Of a stretch of DNA of 64,000 bases, positions 8,175 to 18,500 are shown in pieces. The first letter of the stretch is position 1, and the number at the start of each line of letters is the position of its first letter. This DNA comes from Clostridiales bacterium (GTDB taxonomy: Bacteria > Bacillota > Clostridia > Oscillospirales > CAG-272). Below the pieces are notes generated by a model. It ran no database searches, was not told the origin of the DNA, and saw only the letters and a list, made by a program, of their open reading frames with translations. The stretch covers positions 62,001-126,000 of the forward strand of contig JAAZIU010000025.1 in the NCBI GenBank assembly GCA_012800735.1, read 5' to 3'. Made by a program: the position numbers and the translations under genes.

Positions 8175-8459
8175 ATGCCGAAGCAAAAAACAGAGGAAAA
8201 CAAATTGACCGGCAAACATTCATCCGAAGAAAAGAAGGACAACTTTGAAGCTCAGATGACTCGTCTCGAAGAGATTATAAGAGCTCTTGAATCCGGAAAG
8301 GCGCCGCTTGACGAATCGCTCGCCCTTTATGAGGAGGGTGTTAAGCTTATAAGCGGATGCACGGCGATGCTTGACGAAGCTGAGCGCAAAATCAAACTGC
8401 TTACAAAACGCCCCGATGGCACTATTGAGGAAAAGGATTTTATTTCCGATGATAAATAA
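8175..8459 (+). CDS. xseB: Exodeoxyribonuclease VII small subunit
   Basis: 94-residue small subunit that binds XseA to form the active hetero-oligomer. The helical core FEAQMTRLEEIIRALESGKAPLDESLALYEEGVKLI is diagnostic (here residues ~25-60). The ATG is 1 bp after the xseA stop. The 3' end overlaps ispA by 11 bp. Confidence 0.93.
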   Translation: MPKQKTEENKLTGKHSSEEKKDNFEAQMTRLEEIIRALESGKAPLDESLALYEEGVKLISGCTAMLDEAERKIKLLTKRPDGTIEEKDFISDDK

Positions 8460-9351
8460 CGAAGAACTCACGATAAGAATTATTGACAACGCGGCTCTTA
8501 TTGACCGCGCGCTTGACGGCTATATCGAGCGGCTGCTTAAAAAATCAGCCGAGAATTATCCGAAGCTAAGGGAGGCGATGCGCTATTCCCTTCTGGCGGG
8601 CGGAAAAAGGGTTCGCCCTTTCCTTACAATCGAATTCTGCCGCGCGCTCGGAGGCAGTGTGAATGATGCGCTGCCGCTTGCCTGCGCCGTAGAAATGATT
8701 CATACCTATTCCCTCATACACGACGATCTCCCCTGCATGGACAACGGAAATATGCGGAGAGGGAAACCGACTAACCACATAGTATACGGTTACGCGGGCG
8801 CTTTGCTTGCCGGAGACGCGCTTCAGTCTATGGCTTTTGAAACAGCCGCCGGCTGCGGGCTCAGCGCCGAACAAACGGTTGAAGCGGTGCGGCTGCTTGC
8901 CGAATCAGCCGGAGGAAGCGGAATGTGCGGCGGTCAGCAGCTCGACCTTGAGTCGGAAGGCCGTATACTTACCTTTGATGAACTTGAGCTTACACAGTCC
9001 CTTAAAACGGGAATGCTTATAAAATGCGCCTGCCGGCTCGGAGTTATCGCCGCAGGAAAGATGAACTCGCCGTTTATAGCGGCAGCAGACGCATACGCCG
9101 ACGGTATCGGGCGGGCTTTCCAGATAGTCGACGATATGCTTGATGCCTCCGCAGACAGAGCCGCTACCGGAAGATGCGACGGCGAAAACGAGGGGGACAA
9201 AAAAACCACTTTCATGACTTATATGACGGAAAACGAAGCCCGCGCATACGCAGCCGCGCTTACCGACCGCGCCGTAAAAGCTGCAGGCTTAATTGATAAC
9301 GGGCAGATACTTGCCGACTTCGCGGAATATCTGCTTAACAGAAAAACCTGA
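8449..9351 (+). CDS. ispA: Farnesyl/geranylgeranyl diphosphate synthase
   Basis: 300-residue trans-prenyltransferase that condenses IPP with allylic diphosphates to make farnesyl diphosphate for undecaprenyl and other isoprenoids. The first Asp-rich motif is DDLPCMDN (92-99) and the second is IVDDMLD; GGKRVRP (51-57) binds IPP. The start is placed at 8449 (MINNEE), inside the end of xseB and with AAAGGA ~11 bp upstream; a longer reading would have an unusual basic extension. dxs, often nearby in clostridia, is absent here. Confidence 0.92.
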   Translation: MINNEELTIRIIDNAALIDRALDGYIERLLKKSAENYPKLREAMRYSLLAGGKRVRPFLTIEFCRALGGSVNDALPLACAVEMIHTYSLIHDDLPCMDNGNMRRGKPTNHIVYGYAGALLAGDALQSMAFETAAGCGLSAEQTVEAVRLLAESAGGSGMCGGQQLDLESEGRILTFDELELTQSLKTGMLIKCACRLGVIAAGKMNSPFIAAADAYADGIGRAFQIVDDMLDASADRAATGRCDGENEGDKKTTFMTYMTENEARAYAAALTDRAVKAAGLIDNGQILADFAEYLLNRKT

Positions 9352-9365
9352 TATAAAGAAAAAAT

Positions 9366-9839
9366 ATGTTTAGTCATCTTTCAACCGCAGATTCGTTTTT
9401 CAACGTTTACAAAAACTACCCTCTTGTCTGCTCTGCCGTGAGCTGGCTTATAGCCCAAATACTCAAGGTTATAATCAATCTGATCGTCCACAAAGAGCTC
9501 TCTCCGAAGCTTATATGGTCGTCGGGAGGAATGCCGAGTTCGCACAGCTCCGCGGTAGTTTCTCTGTCTCTTGCCATCGGACTGACGCAGGGGTTTCTTT
9601 CCCCGCTTTTTGCGATTTCCTCGATTTTCGCCTTTATAGTGATGTACGACGCCGCCGGCGTCCGACGCGAGACCGGAGACATTGCGAAAGTTCTGAACAA
9701 CCTTGTGATCAACAATCCCGAAGTGGAGAACTCAGAGGAATATAAAGAGCTCAAGGAACTCGTCGGACATACTCCGATAGAGGTTGTCGGCGGCGCGGCG
9801 CTCGGAATTGCGATACCGCTGCTGATCAAGCCGTTCTGA
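9366..9839 (+). CDS. Divergent PAP2 family membrane protein (YuiD-like)
   Basis: 157-residue membrane protein of the divergent PAP2 family (DUF212). It shows the GGMPSSHS phosphatase-like motif (~54-61), YDAAGVRRETG (~94-104) and GHTPIEVVGG (~138-147), with hydrophobic helices between them. PAP2 relatives act on lipid or prenyl phosphates; placement after ispA would suit an isoprenoid-phosphate role, but the family activity is not established. The tlyA GTG follows 10 bp after its stop. Confidence 0.85.
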   Translation: MFSHLSTADSFFNVYKNYPLVCSAVSWLIAQILKVIINLIVHKELSPKLIWSSGGMPSSHSSAVVSLSLAIGLTQGFLSPLFAISSIFAFIVMYDAAGVRRETGDIAKVLNNLVINNPEVENSEEYKELKELVGHTPIEVVGGAALGIAIPLLIKPF

Positions 9840-9849
9840 GGGGGTTTTT

Positions 9850-10587
9850 GTGCGCGCAGATGTCTACCTCTGCCGATTTGGCTGGTTTGAAAGCCGCGAA
9901 AAGGCGCAGGCGGCGATTTACGCGGGAGAGGTAACGATTGACGGAGATGTAATAGAAAAGCCGTCAAAACAGATAGACGAAAGCGCCGAACACGACGTCA
10001 AAATCGGCGCCGATATATGTCTTTACGCCAGCCGCGGAGGACTCAAGCTTGAAGCTGCAATTAAAAGCTTTGGTCTTGAGGAGGAGATAAAGGGCGCTGT
10101 CTGCGTCGACATAGGCGCCTCAACCGGCGGATTTACCGACTGTCTTCTTTCTTTCGGCGCGTCGAGGGTATGGGCGGTCGACTGCGGCAGCGGTCAGCTT
10201 ATACAGCGACTGCGATCTGACAGCCGGGTGCGGCTCCTTGAGAATTTTAACGCCCGAAACCTCACTCCCGAGGATGTCGGCGGTATGCATCCGATAATCA
10301 CTATGGATGTAAGCTTTATCTCCCAAACGCTGATTTATCCCAATATACAAAGGCTGCTTTGCCGACGCGGAGCTCTTATCTCGCTTATCAAGCCTCAGTT
10401 CGAATGCGGGCGCGCGGCTCTTGACAAACACGGCGTCGTAAAAGACGAAAAACTCCGTTCGGCCGCCATTGAGCGCTGCCGCGAAAGCGCGCGGCTTTAC
10501 GGTCTCAACTTAATGCAAACGATTGTCTCGCCTATTAAGGGCGGAGACGGAAACATAGAATTTCCCGCACTGTTCAGAAAGCAATAA
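9850..10587 (+). CDS. tlyA: TlyA-type 16S/23S rRNA methyltransferase
   Basis: 245 residues: an N-terminal S4 RNA-binding domain (RADVYLCRFGWFESREKAQAAI ... GEVTIDG, ~2-45) followed by an FtsJ-like SAM methyltransferase domain with DIGASTGGFTDCLL and a nearby AVDCGSGQL. TlyA proteins 2'-O-methylate rRNA, which affects capreomycin sensitivity in some species; they are also annotated as hemolysins. The start is GTG at 9850, supported by a GAGGGGG ribosome site that overlaps the stop of the previous gene. nadK follows after 37 bp. Confidence 0.92.
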   Translation: MRADVYLCRFGWFESREKAQAAIYAGEVTIDGDVIEKPSKQIDESAEHDVKIGADICLYASRGGLKLEAAIKSFGLEEEIKGAVCVDIGASTGGFTDCLLSFGASRVWAVDCGSGQLIQRLRSDSRVRLLENFNARNLTPEDVGGMHPIITMDVSFISQTLIYPNIQRLLCRRGALISLIKPQFECGRAALDKHGVVKDEKLRSAAIERCRESARLYGLNLMQTIVSPIKGGDGNIEFPALFRKQ

Positions 10588-10624
10588 TAATGACGATTGA
10601 TTGTATAACTAAGGTATCCTGCCC

Positions 10625-11452
10625 ATGAAACAAATATGGGTAATTTCAAATCCATACCGCGATATTGGATTTGAACACGCAAATACTGTTCTCTCTGCCC
10701 TCTCAGACTTTGACTGCCAAACGCGCGTAATGAAAAGTTCGGCTGAAATCTCAGACGGCGGTGAGCCGGCAGATTTGCTTATTGTAATAGGCGGCGACGG
10801 AACCGTTATGCGGGCGGCGAGGCGGGCGGCTCCTCTCGGCATTCCGATCTTGGGGATAAACTGCGGACATCTCGGATATCTTACAGAGCTCGAACCTAAC
10901 GAGATCGGATTGATAAGCCGCTATTTTGAAGGCGATTACCGGGTGGAAAACCGGATGATGCTCTGCGTCTGCACAGACGACGGCAAAAGCTTTCTCGCCT
11001 TAAACGACGCCGTTATTTCTCACGGCGTTATTTCGAGGATGGCGGAACTGGAGCTTTTTTGCGACGGGGATTATGTGTCGAAGTATTATGCGGACGGCTT
11101 GATTGTTGCGACTCCCACCGGCTCAACCGCTTATTCCCTTTCCGCCGGAGGACCGGTTGTCGATCCCCGGCTTGACTGCTTTGTTGTCACTCCGATCTGT
11201 CCGCACTCGCTCGGAGCAAAGCCGATGCTTTTCGCGGCAAATTCCGAGCTGCGAGTTGTCAACTCCTCCTCGAAAACCTCACCCGATCCCGCAGATAAAG
11301 GCGTGCTTTATCTGACAGTTGACGGAATCGACAGCCTTTCGCTCAAACGCGGCGAAACGGTTACGCTTGTAAAGTCTGATATAACAACCTCGTTTATCCG
11401 TATGAACCGTCATAATTTTTATCAAGTACTCAGCCGTAAAATGTCGCAGTAG
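10625..11452 (+). CDS. nadK: NAD kinase
   Basis: 275-residue cytoplasmic enzyme that phosphorylates NAD to NADP. The GGDGT motif (56-60) and GINCGHLGYLTEL, LNDAVISHG and ADGLIVATPTGSTAYSLSAGGP cover the ATP- and NAD-binding signatures. It keeps the standard clostridial place between tlyA and argR. No terminator separates it from the preceding genes; the 73-bp gap to argR includes a C7 run with no clear promoter. Confidence 0.94.
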   Translation: MKQIWVISNPYRDIGFEHANTVLSALSDFDCQTRVMKSSAEISDGGEPADLLIVIGGDGTVMRAARRAAPLGIPILGINCGHLGYLTELEPNEIGLISRYFEGDYRVENRMMLCVCTDDGKSFLALNDAVISHGVISRMAELELFCDGDYVSKYYADGLIVATPTGSTAYSLSAGGPVVDPRLDCFVVTPICPHSLGAKPMLFAANSELRVVNSSSKTSPDPADKGVLYLTVDGIDSLSLKRGETVTLVKSDITTSFIRMNRHNFYQVLSRKMSQ

Positions 11453-11525
11453 AAAGCGGCTTTAAAATAACCCCCCCTTATTAATAATTAAAACAATTTA
11501 AGAACACAAGATCAGGAGAAGAACC

Positions 11526-11990
11526 TTGAAAACCGACAGACAGAAAAAAATCCTGGAGATTGTCACCGACTATGATATCGAAACCCAAGAAGAGCTGCAA
11601 AAGCGGCTTCTTCACGTCGGCTTCGATGTCACTCAGGCAACCGTTTCCCGCGATATCCGCGAAATGGGGCTGACAAAGGTTTCAAACGGCCGCGGGGCGT
11701 ATCGCTACGCCGCTCCGAACAGTATCAGCGCTTCGACGGATAAATACCGCAAGATCATCATCGAGGCGGTGATAAGGGCAGAGGCCGCAAACAACCTAAT
11801 TGTTGTAAAAACCTACCCCGGCATGGCGCAGGCTGCCGCCGCTGCCATTGACAGCCTCGAAATGAACGGAATCATCGGCTCTATTGCCGGCGACGACACA
11901 ATACTCATAGTTTCTCGCAGCGACGATATTGCCGCCGAAATTACAAAACACATTGATTCCATCGTAGCCGAGGGACAGCCGCGCCGCTGA
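11526..11990 (+). CDS. argR: Arginine repressor ArgR
   Basis: 154-residue repressor/activator of arginine metabolism that also belongs to the conserved recN neighbourhood in clostridia. The N-terminal winged helix has VTQATVSRDIREMGL (~38-52); the C-terminal hexamerisation and arginine-binding domain has PGMAQAAAAAIDS and IAGDDTILIV. The start is a TTG at 11526, fixed by AGGAGA about 6 bp upstream and by family alignment (KTDRQKKILEIV). recN follows after 38 bp. Confidence 0.94.
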   Translation: MKTDRQKKILEIVTDYDIETQEELQKRLLHVGFDVTQATVSRDIREMGLTKVSNGRGAYRYAAPNSISASTDKYRKIIIEAVIRAEAANNLIVVKTYPGMAQAAAAAIDSLEMNGIIGSIAGDDTILIVSRSDDIAAEITKHIDSIVAEGQPRR

Positions 11991-12028
11991 ATACGGTACG
12001 GTAATTCCCTTTCGTGAGGTAATTTGCT

Positions 12029-13774
12029 GTGCTTCTTTCCCTGCATATCGAGAATATCGCGGTAGCCCGGTCGATAGATATTAACTTCGGACGGGGCTTT
12101 AATGTGCTTACCGGAGAAACCGGCGCCGGAAAATCAATTATAATCGGCTCGATAGGCCTTTTAATGGGAAACCGTCCGGATCGCGATCTTATCCGTTCCG
12201 GAGAAAGCAAGGCGATGGTCAGCGGTGTCTTTGGTAATCTTACAGAACGCGAAATCGAAGCGCTGGATCAGAACGGCATAACCGCGGGAGACGACGGTCT
12301 TGTCTGCCTGCAGCGGGATATAAGCGCCGACGGCCGCTCTCAGGCGCGGATAAACGGTCGGGTTGTTACCATTGCCATGCTGCGAAACTGCGCCTCTCAT
12401 CTTATAAATATCCATGGACAGCATGAGAATCAAGCCCTGCTTGACGATGGCACTCATATATCCTATTTGGACGGTTGGACGGCTCCCGAAAGCCTCCGGA
12501 TGCTTGCCGATTACGGTGAGATATACAAAAGAGCGGCTGAGCTGAAGCGCGAGATATCCTCTCTCGTTACAGATACGAGAGATAAACTTCGCCGGGCGGA
12601 GATGCTGAGATTTCAAATCGCGGATATTGAGGATGCAAAGCTGCGCCGGGGCGAAGAAGAGGAGCTTATTTCGCAGGAAAAGAAAATCCTATCACTTGAA
12701 AAACTTCAGAGAAATGCGCATACTATCCGTGAAAACCTTTACAGATCCGAAACCTTCAAAACCGCCTCCGAGCTTATAAGAGAGGCGGCTGACGCCCTTG
12801 ACGCCCTCTCGGAAGAATTGCCGGACGCGGCAAAGGAAGCGGAACGACTTCGCGGATATATGTATGAGCTGGAAGACATCGCCGAAAGGGTTAGCCAAGC
12901 CTGTGATTTCGGCGATGAGGATCCTACCGCGGCGCTCAACAGGATTGAAAGCCGCCTTGCGGTTATCGAAAAACTCAAGCGCAAATACGGACCGGATTTT
13001 TCCGATGTCCTCGCCTTCCGCGATAACGCCCGCCGGGAACTTGAAGCGATTGACGGCTCGGATATGCGTCTGAAGGAGCTGCGCGCCGAGCAGGGAGATG
13101 TTATGAGCCGCCTTAAAACCGCCGCCGCCGATTTATCCGAGCTTCGCTCGGCTGCCGCCGTTTCTCTCAGCCGAAAAGTTGTCGGAGAGCTTGCTTATCT
13201 GGATATGTCGAAGGTAAGATTTACGGCGCAGGTGACGCGGTCAGTTTCGAGCGAAGGAGTTATGCAATACGGCAAGGATGGCCGCGATATTGTGGCTTTT
13301 ATGGTATCGACAAACCCCGGCGAACCGCTCAAGCCGCTTGCCAAAGTAGCCTCGGGAGGCGAGCTTTCGCGTATAATGCTTGCTTTAAAGAGCGTTTTCT
13401 CCGGCAGAGACGGGATCGGGGCTATCGTTTATGACGAGATAGACACCGGCGTCTCCGGCAGCACCGCTCAGAAGATAGGCGTTAAGTTAGCCCTCACCGC
13501 AGCCGACGCTCAGGTAATCTGTGTGACGCACAGCGCGCAGATCGCGGCGCTGGCCGAAAAACATCTGCTTATTAAAAAGTATGAAAAGGACGGGCGAGCC
13601 GAAACCGACGTTGACGAGCTTGACAGAAACGGTCGTATAGACGAAATCTCGCGGATCATGGGCGGGATAGAGATAACCGACGCCATCAGAAAATCGGCTC
13701 AGGAGCTGCTTGACAGCCGTGATTCGCTGCTTGAGTCGGGCAGAATCGCCGAAAACATAAACGACGATGAATGA
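12029..13774 (+). CDS. recN: DNA repair protein RecN
   Basis: 581-residue SMC-like ATPase that acts early in double-strand break repair. Walker A is GETGAGKS (29-36); long coiled-coil arms occupy the middle; the C-terminal head has LASGGELSRIMLALK-like signature (VASGGELSRIML), Walker B AIVYDEIDTGVSG and CVTHSAQIAALAEKH. The start is a GTG at 12029 with GAGGT ~9 bp upstream. In spore formers recN is normally followed by spoIVB and spo0A; here murB overlaps its end by 8 bp instead. Confidence 0.95.
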   Translation: MLLSLHIENIAVARSIDINFGRGFNVLTGETGAGKSIIIGSIGLLMGNRPDRDLIRSGESKAMVSGVFGNLTEREIEALDQNGITAGDDGLVCLQRDISADGRSQARINGRVVTIAMLRNCASHLINIHGQHENQALLDDGTHISYLDGWTAPESLRMLADYGEIYKRAAELKREISSLVTDTRDKLRRAEMLRFQIADIEDAKLRRGEEEELISQEKKILSLEKLQRNAHTIRENLYRSETFKTASELIREAADALDALSEELPDAAKEAERLRGYMYELEDIAERVSQACDFGDEDPTAALNRIESRLAVIEKLKRKYGPDFSDVLAFRDNARRELEAIDGSDMRLKELRAEQGDVMSRLKTAAADLSELRSAAAVSLSRKVVGELAYLDMSKVRFTAQVTRSVSSEGVMQYGKDGRDIVAFMVSTNPGEPLKPLAKVASGGELSRIMLALKSVFSGRDGIGAIVYDEIDTGVSGSTAQKIGVKLALTAADAQVICVTHSAQIAALAEKHLLIKKYEKDGRAETDVDELDRNGRIDEISRIMGGIEITDAIRKSAQELLDSRDSLLESGRIAENINDDE

Positions 13775-14693
13775 AACGATAAAGGCTGATTTTTTCGCTT
13801 CGGCCGATTCCCTGAAAGCCGCGGGAAGAGCCGATTATGAGCTGTCCGCCGCGCTTGCGCGCTTTTGTACCTTCCGTATCGGCGGGCCGGCGGATATGGC
13901 GGTCTGGCCGGGCGACATTGATGCGCTTTCCGATTTAATTTTAGCGGCGGAAAGCAGCGGAACTCGGTATTTGGTCTGCGGCAGCGCTTCGAACATCCTG
14001 TTTTCCGACGAGGGCTTCCGCGGGGCGATTATCTTTACGACAAAACTTAAGAAGATTTGCGTCAACGAAAATAAAATCCATGCCGAGTGCGGAGCGCCGC
14101 TTTCCCTGCTTGCGATGTCGGCTCAAAGGGCGTCGCTCTCCGGTCTTGAATTCGCATACGGCATTCCGGGTTCGCTCGGCGGAGCGGTTTATATGAACGC
14201 CGGCGCTTACGGCGGTGAGATAAGTCAGGTTTTGAGATCGAGCGCGTATCTTTCTCCCAAAAGCGGTAAAATCGCCCTCCTTACGGCTGAGGAACACGAT
14301 TTCGGCTACCGGCGCAGCTCATATATGGAGAGAGATGATATAATACTTTCCGCAGAATTTGAGCTTCTCCCCGGCAACTGCGACGAGATTCAGCGCAAGA
14401 TGGATGAAAATATGGAAGCAAGGCGGGAAAAACAGCCTCTTGATTATCCCTCTGCCGGTTCGATGTTCAAGCGGGCGCCCGGACATTTTACCGCCGCGCT
14501 TATCGACAAAGCCGGACTTAAAGGATGTAAAACAGGCGGGGCGGAAGTATCCGCAAAGCACGCCGGATTTGTAATAAACACGGGAAATGCGACGGCGGCC
14601 GATGTTGTTGCTCTGACAGAATATATAGCTTCTGTTGTCTTCGAAAAATACGGCGTCAGAATCGAACGGGAAGTCCGTCTTATAGGTCCGTGA
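13767..14693 (+). CDS. murB: UDP-N-acetylenolpyruvoylglucosamine reductase MurB
   Basis: 308-residue FAD enzyme that reduces UDP-GlcNAc-enolpyruvate to UDP-MurNAc. FAD-binding residues lie in FRIGGPAD (36-43) and CGSASNIL (71-78), followed by GIPGSLGGAVYMNAGAYGGE; the catalytic serine is in SAGSMFKR. The end EYIASVVFEKYGVRIEREVRLIG is typical. The ATG lies inside the end of recN (8-bp overlap), so it is co-translated. whiA follows 9 bp later. Confidence 0.94.
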   Translation: MNETIKADFFASADSLKAAGRADYELSAALARFCTFRIGGPADMAVWPGDIDALSDLILAAESSGTRYLVCGSASNILFSDEGFRGAIIFTTKLKKICVNENKIHAECGAPLSLLAMSAQRASLSGLEFAYGIPGSLGGAVYMNAGAYGGEISQVLRSSAYLSPKSGKIALLTAEEHDFGYRRSSYMERDDIILSAEFELLPGNCDEIQRKMDENMEARREKQPLDYPSAGSMFKRAPGHFTAALIDKAGLKGCKTGGAEVSAKHAGFVINTGNATAADVVALTEYIASVVFEKYGVRIEREVRLIGP

Positions 14694-14702
14694 ACTAAGG
14701 TT

Positions 14703-15551
14703 ATGGATAACATTGAAAAAAACGGCACAAAAGACAGCTTTAATCTCTCTGTTAAGAAATATCTTGTGTCGCAGTGCAAGAAAAACTGCCGGTCCGCCTG
14801 CTGTCGGACCGCGCTTTTATATGGCATGCTGCTCTTTTCGAGAGGACGCTCGGACGAGACATCCTCCTCCCTGGTTGACTGGCTTATAACGGCCGGAGAG
14901 AAGCGGGGGGAAATAATGGTTATCGAAAATTTTGACCATATAGACCGCGATTTTTTCTCCTGTCCCGACTGCGGACGCTATTTTCTTTGCGGCGTCTTTC
15001 TTTCGTCCGGTTTTGTCGGCGATCCGAAGCGAGATTACCGGCTTGAGATCTCTATTCCGCGGGATACGGACGGAGGAATTGCTTTAGCTGATGATTTGGA
15101 AGCTTTTCTCATCGAAATCGATCTCAAGCCGCTCAGACATGAATCTTCAAGAGGCGCCGGGGGGAAAACTACCACACTGTATCTGCGACAAGCGGAAAAA
15201 GTCGAGGATTTTCTGAATTATGTCGGAGCATCAACGCCGGCGTTTGAAGCATTAAACACCCGCATACATAAACAATACCGCAACGAGGCAAACCGTATCA
15301 CCAACTTTGAGACTTCTAATATCAACAGGGCGGTCACGGCAGCGCAGAAGCAGATACAGGAAATCGAGCTGCTGATTGAGTCGGGAAAACTCGCAAATAT
15401 GGCTGAAAGTCTGCGGCAGACCGCGGAGCTTCGGCTGAAAAATCCGCTCGCTTCTCTCGGCGAACTCGCTTCGCTGCATCAGCCGCCTATTACCAAATCC
15501 GGCGTGGTTCACCGGCTTCGAAAGCTTTCTGACGCGGCAAAAGATATTTGA
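14703..15551 (+). CDS. whiA: WhiA-family DNA-binding protein, short form
   Basis: 282 residues, against ~315 in most WhiA proteins. The C-terminal helix-turn-helix half is well conserved: RNEANRITNFETSNINRAVTA, ELRLKNPLASLGEL, and PPITKSGVVHRLRKLSD. The N-terminal LAGLIDADG-like half is shortened by tens of residues and carries unusual Cys groups, CKKNCRSACC (~25-34) and CPDCGRYFLC. WhiA is a regulator of division and development in Gram-positives. rapZ and yvcK, its usual upstream partners, are missing; murB is directly upstream and dnaE directly downstream. Confidence 0.85.
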   Translation: MDNIEKNGTKDSFNLSVKKYLVSQCKKNCRSACCRTALLYGMLLFSRGRSDETSSSLVDWLITAGEKRGEIMVIENFDHIDRDFFSCPDCGRYFLCGVFLSSGFVGDPKRDYRLEISIPRDTDGGIALADDLEAFLIEIDLKPLRHESSRGAGGKTTTLYLRQAEKVEDFLNYVGASTPAFEALNTRIHKQYRNEANRITNFETSNINRAVTAAQKQIQEIELLIESGKLANMAESLRQTAELRLKNPLASLGELASLHQPPITKSGVVHRLRKLSDAAKDI

Positions 15552-15589
15552 TACGTATTATTTCACAGCCACAAGGCATTTTTAAAAAA

Positions 15590-18500
15590 ATGGATTTTGT
15601 TCATCTTCATCTTCACAGCGAATACAGTCTGCTCGACGGCGCCTGCCGGATAAAAGACATCCCGGCAGCGGTGAAAGCCGCCGGTCAAAGCGCTGTCGCC
15701 ATCACCGATCACGGCGTCATGTACGGCGCCGTATCCTTTTACAAGGCTTGTATCGCTGAGAATGTAAAACCGATCATCGGTTGCGAGATATATATCCGTC
15801 CCTTGGATTCCAAAGCTCCGAGGGATGTTTACGGCGACAATCTTGACCGCCTGGTGCTGCTTGTTAAAAACGATGAAGGATATCGAAATCTTATAGAGCT
15901 TGTATCACGCGGATTTACCGAAGGGGAATTTAACCTGCCGGCGGTGGATTTCAGCGACCTCGGCCGTTACGGCTCGGGGCTTATCGCGCTTTCCGGCTCG
16001 GCGAAGGGCGGCGTCGGACGAAGAATCGCAGCGAATAATCTCGCATCCGCGCGCGAATATGCGCTGAGGCTCGCTTCTATATACAAAGAGAACTTTTATC
16101 TTGAGCTGATGAATCACGGGCTTGATTCGGAACGCGCCGTTATGCTCGAAACAGCCGCTCTGGCGCGGGAAGCCGGACTGCCGCTTGTTTTGACGAACAA
16201 TGTTCATTACCTCGAAAGAAGCGATTCGGAGGCGCATCGGGTTCTCAAGTGTATTCAGACAAACAGCCGGATAACCGACCCGCTGCCGGAAGATTTTGAA
16301 ACCGACGAATTTTATTTAAAAAACGCGGATGAAATGCGGCAGACATTTCCCGGACTTTCCGAAATTGACGAAGCTATGGCAAATACCGTAAAAATCGCGG
16401 AGAGCTGCAATTTCGACTTTGAGTTCAAGAAGCGTTATCTTCCGACTTTTACGCCTCCCGACGGCTCGAAACCGGACGCTTATATCAAAAAATGCGCCTA
16501 CGACGGGCTTAAGCGCCGGCTTGACGAAGGCAGCGTCATATACGACGAAGAATTTTCCGCCGAAGACTATAAGATGAGGATTGAGTTTGAGCTGCTCGTT
16601 ATAGCAAATATGCGCTATTCCGAGTATTTCCTTATAGTCGCGGACTTTGTAAACTACGCGAAGGACAATAATATCCCCACCGGTCCCGGAAGAGGCTCCG
16701 GCGCCGGCTCGCTCGTGGCTTATCTGCTTAGGATTACCGATATAGATCCTCTCAGATACGGGCTGTTATTTGAAACCTTTCTTAACGCAGAGCGCGTTTC
16801 GATGCCCGATTTCGATATCGACTTCTGCTCTGCGCGCCGGCCGGAAGTAATAAAATATGTCTCCGACCGATACGGCAAGGATCATGTCTGTCAGATTGTC
16901 ACTTTCGGAACTCTCGCAGCGAGAGCCGTTGTTCGGGATGTCGGAAGGGCGATGGGTATGTCGTCATCGGAATTATCCGACGTCGCCCGTACGATTCCCC
17001 GTATGCTTAACATTACCCTCGACGACGCACTTAAGATGCCGGAGCTGAAAAAACTTTACGAGAGCTTTGATGAAATAAGGCAGCTCATCGACATATCAAA
17101 GCGCCTTGAAGGAATGCCGCGGAATACCTCAACTCATGCCGCCGGCGTTGTTATCACCGACAAGCCGATTACCCATTATGTTCCGCTGGCCAAAAACGAC
17201 GATACCGTTGTCACTCAGTATGATATGGACACCCTCGCCGAGCTAGGGCTTCTGAAGTTCGATTTTTTAGGGCTCAGATATCTGACGGTTATCGATAACG
17301 CAGAACAGCAGATCAGAAAAATAAATCCGGATTTTTCAGCCGAACGGATACCGCTCGACGACGCCGCTACTTTTGAGCTTGTTTCGTCGGGTCATACCGA
17401 TGGTATGTTCCAGCTTGAATCCGCCGGCATGAGGCAGCTGCTTGTCAATATGAAACCGGCTAATCTGCGGGACATAATGGTCGCGATAGCTCTTTACCGT
17501 CCCGGGCCGATGGAATCGATCGGAAAGTTCCTTGAAAACCGCCGCGATCCGTCGAAGATAGTTTATAAAAATCCGGAACTGAAAAAGATTTTGGAGGAAA
17601 CCTGCGGCTGCATAGTCTATCAGGAGCAGGTTATGATGATATTCCGCTTTGTAGCGGGATATACCTACGGAAAAGCCGATATTGTGCGGCGGGCGATTGC
17701 CAAAAAGCAGCAAGGGGTAATCGAAAAAGAGCGCTCCACCTTTATTCGGGGCGCTGCCGAGCGCGGGATGAGCGAAACTGACGCCGGCGAGCTGTTTGAG
17801 TCGATGATCGATTTTTCGAACTACGGCTTTAAAAAGAGCCACGCCGCCGCATACGGTATGATCTCCTACCGCACCGCTTATCTCAAGGCGCATTTCCCCG
17901 CGATATACATCGCCGCGCTGATGAATTCATCTCAGGGCACCGAAAGCCTGTCGCCGTATCTTTCCGAAGCCGGACGGCTGAAGATAAATATCAGAAAACC
18001 GGATATCAATACAAGCGATGTCGGATTTACCGTTTCCGACGGCGACATTATATACGGTCTTTCGTTTATCAAAAATGTCGGAAAAACGATGGCCGAGGCG
18101 GCGGTAAAACACCGCTCGGAGGGCGGTCCTTACCGCTCGCTTACCGATTATGTGACACGCGGGCTGCAAAGCGAGATATCTCAGCGGGGGCTTGAATCGC
18201 TTATCTCCGCCGGCTGCTTTGATGATTTCGGGATAAACCGCCGAAGAATGCTGATGGCGAGTCCGACCCTTCTCGCCAATGCGGCGGAAAGGCTCCGCAG
18301 CGGTGTAAGCGGCCAAATCGACCTTTTCGGAAATAATGCGGAACAGACCATGACAGACGAAAACACTGATTTTCCTGAGATGACGGAAATGCCGAAGTCC
18401 CTGATGCTGGCTCAGGAAAAAGAGCTGACCGGGATGTATTTTTCCGGCAGTCCGATGGATGAGTATTCCGAGATGTGCGCCGCCATAAAGCCGGATGTCA

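Noticed and set aside
11471-11477. Run of seven C between nadK and argR as a phase-variation tract
   Set aside because: It is outside any coding frame and not placed between promoter boxes; a simple homopolymer is enough.
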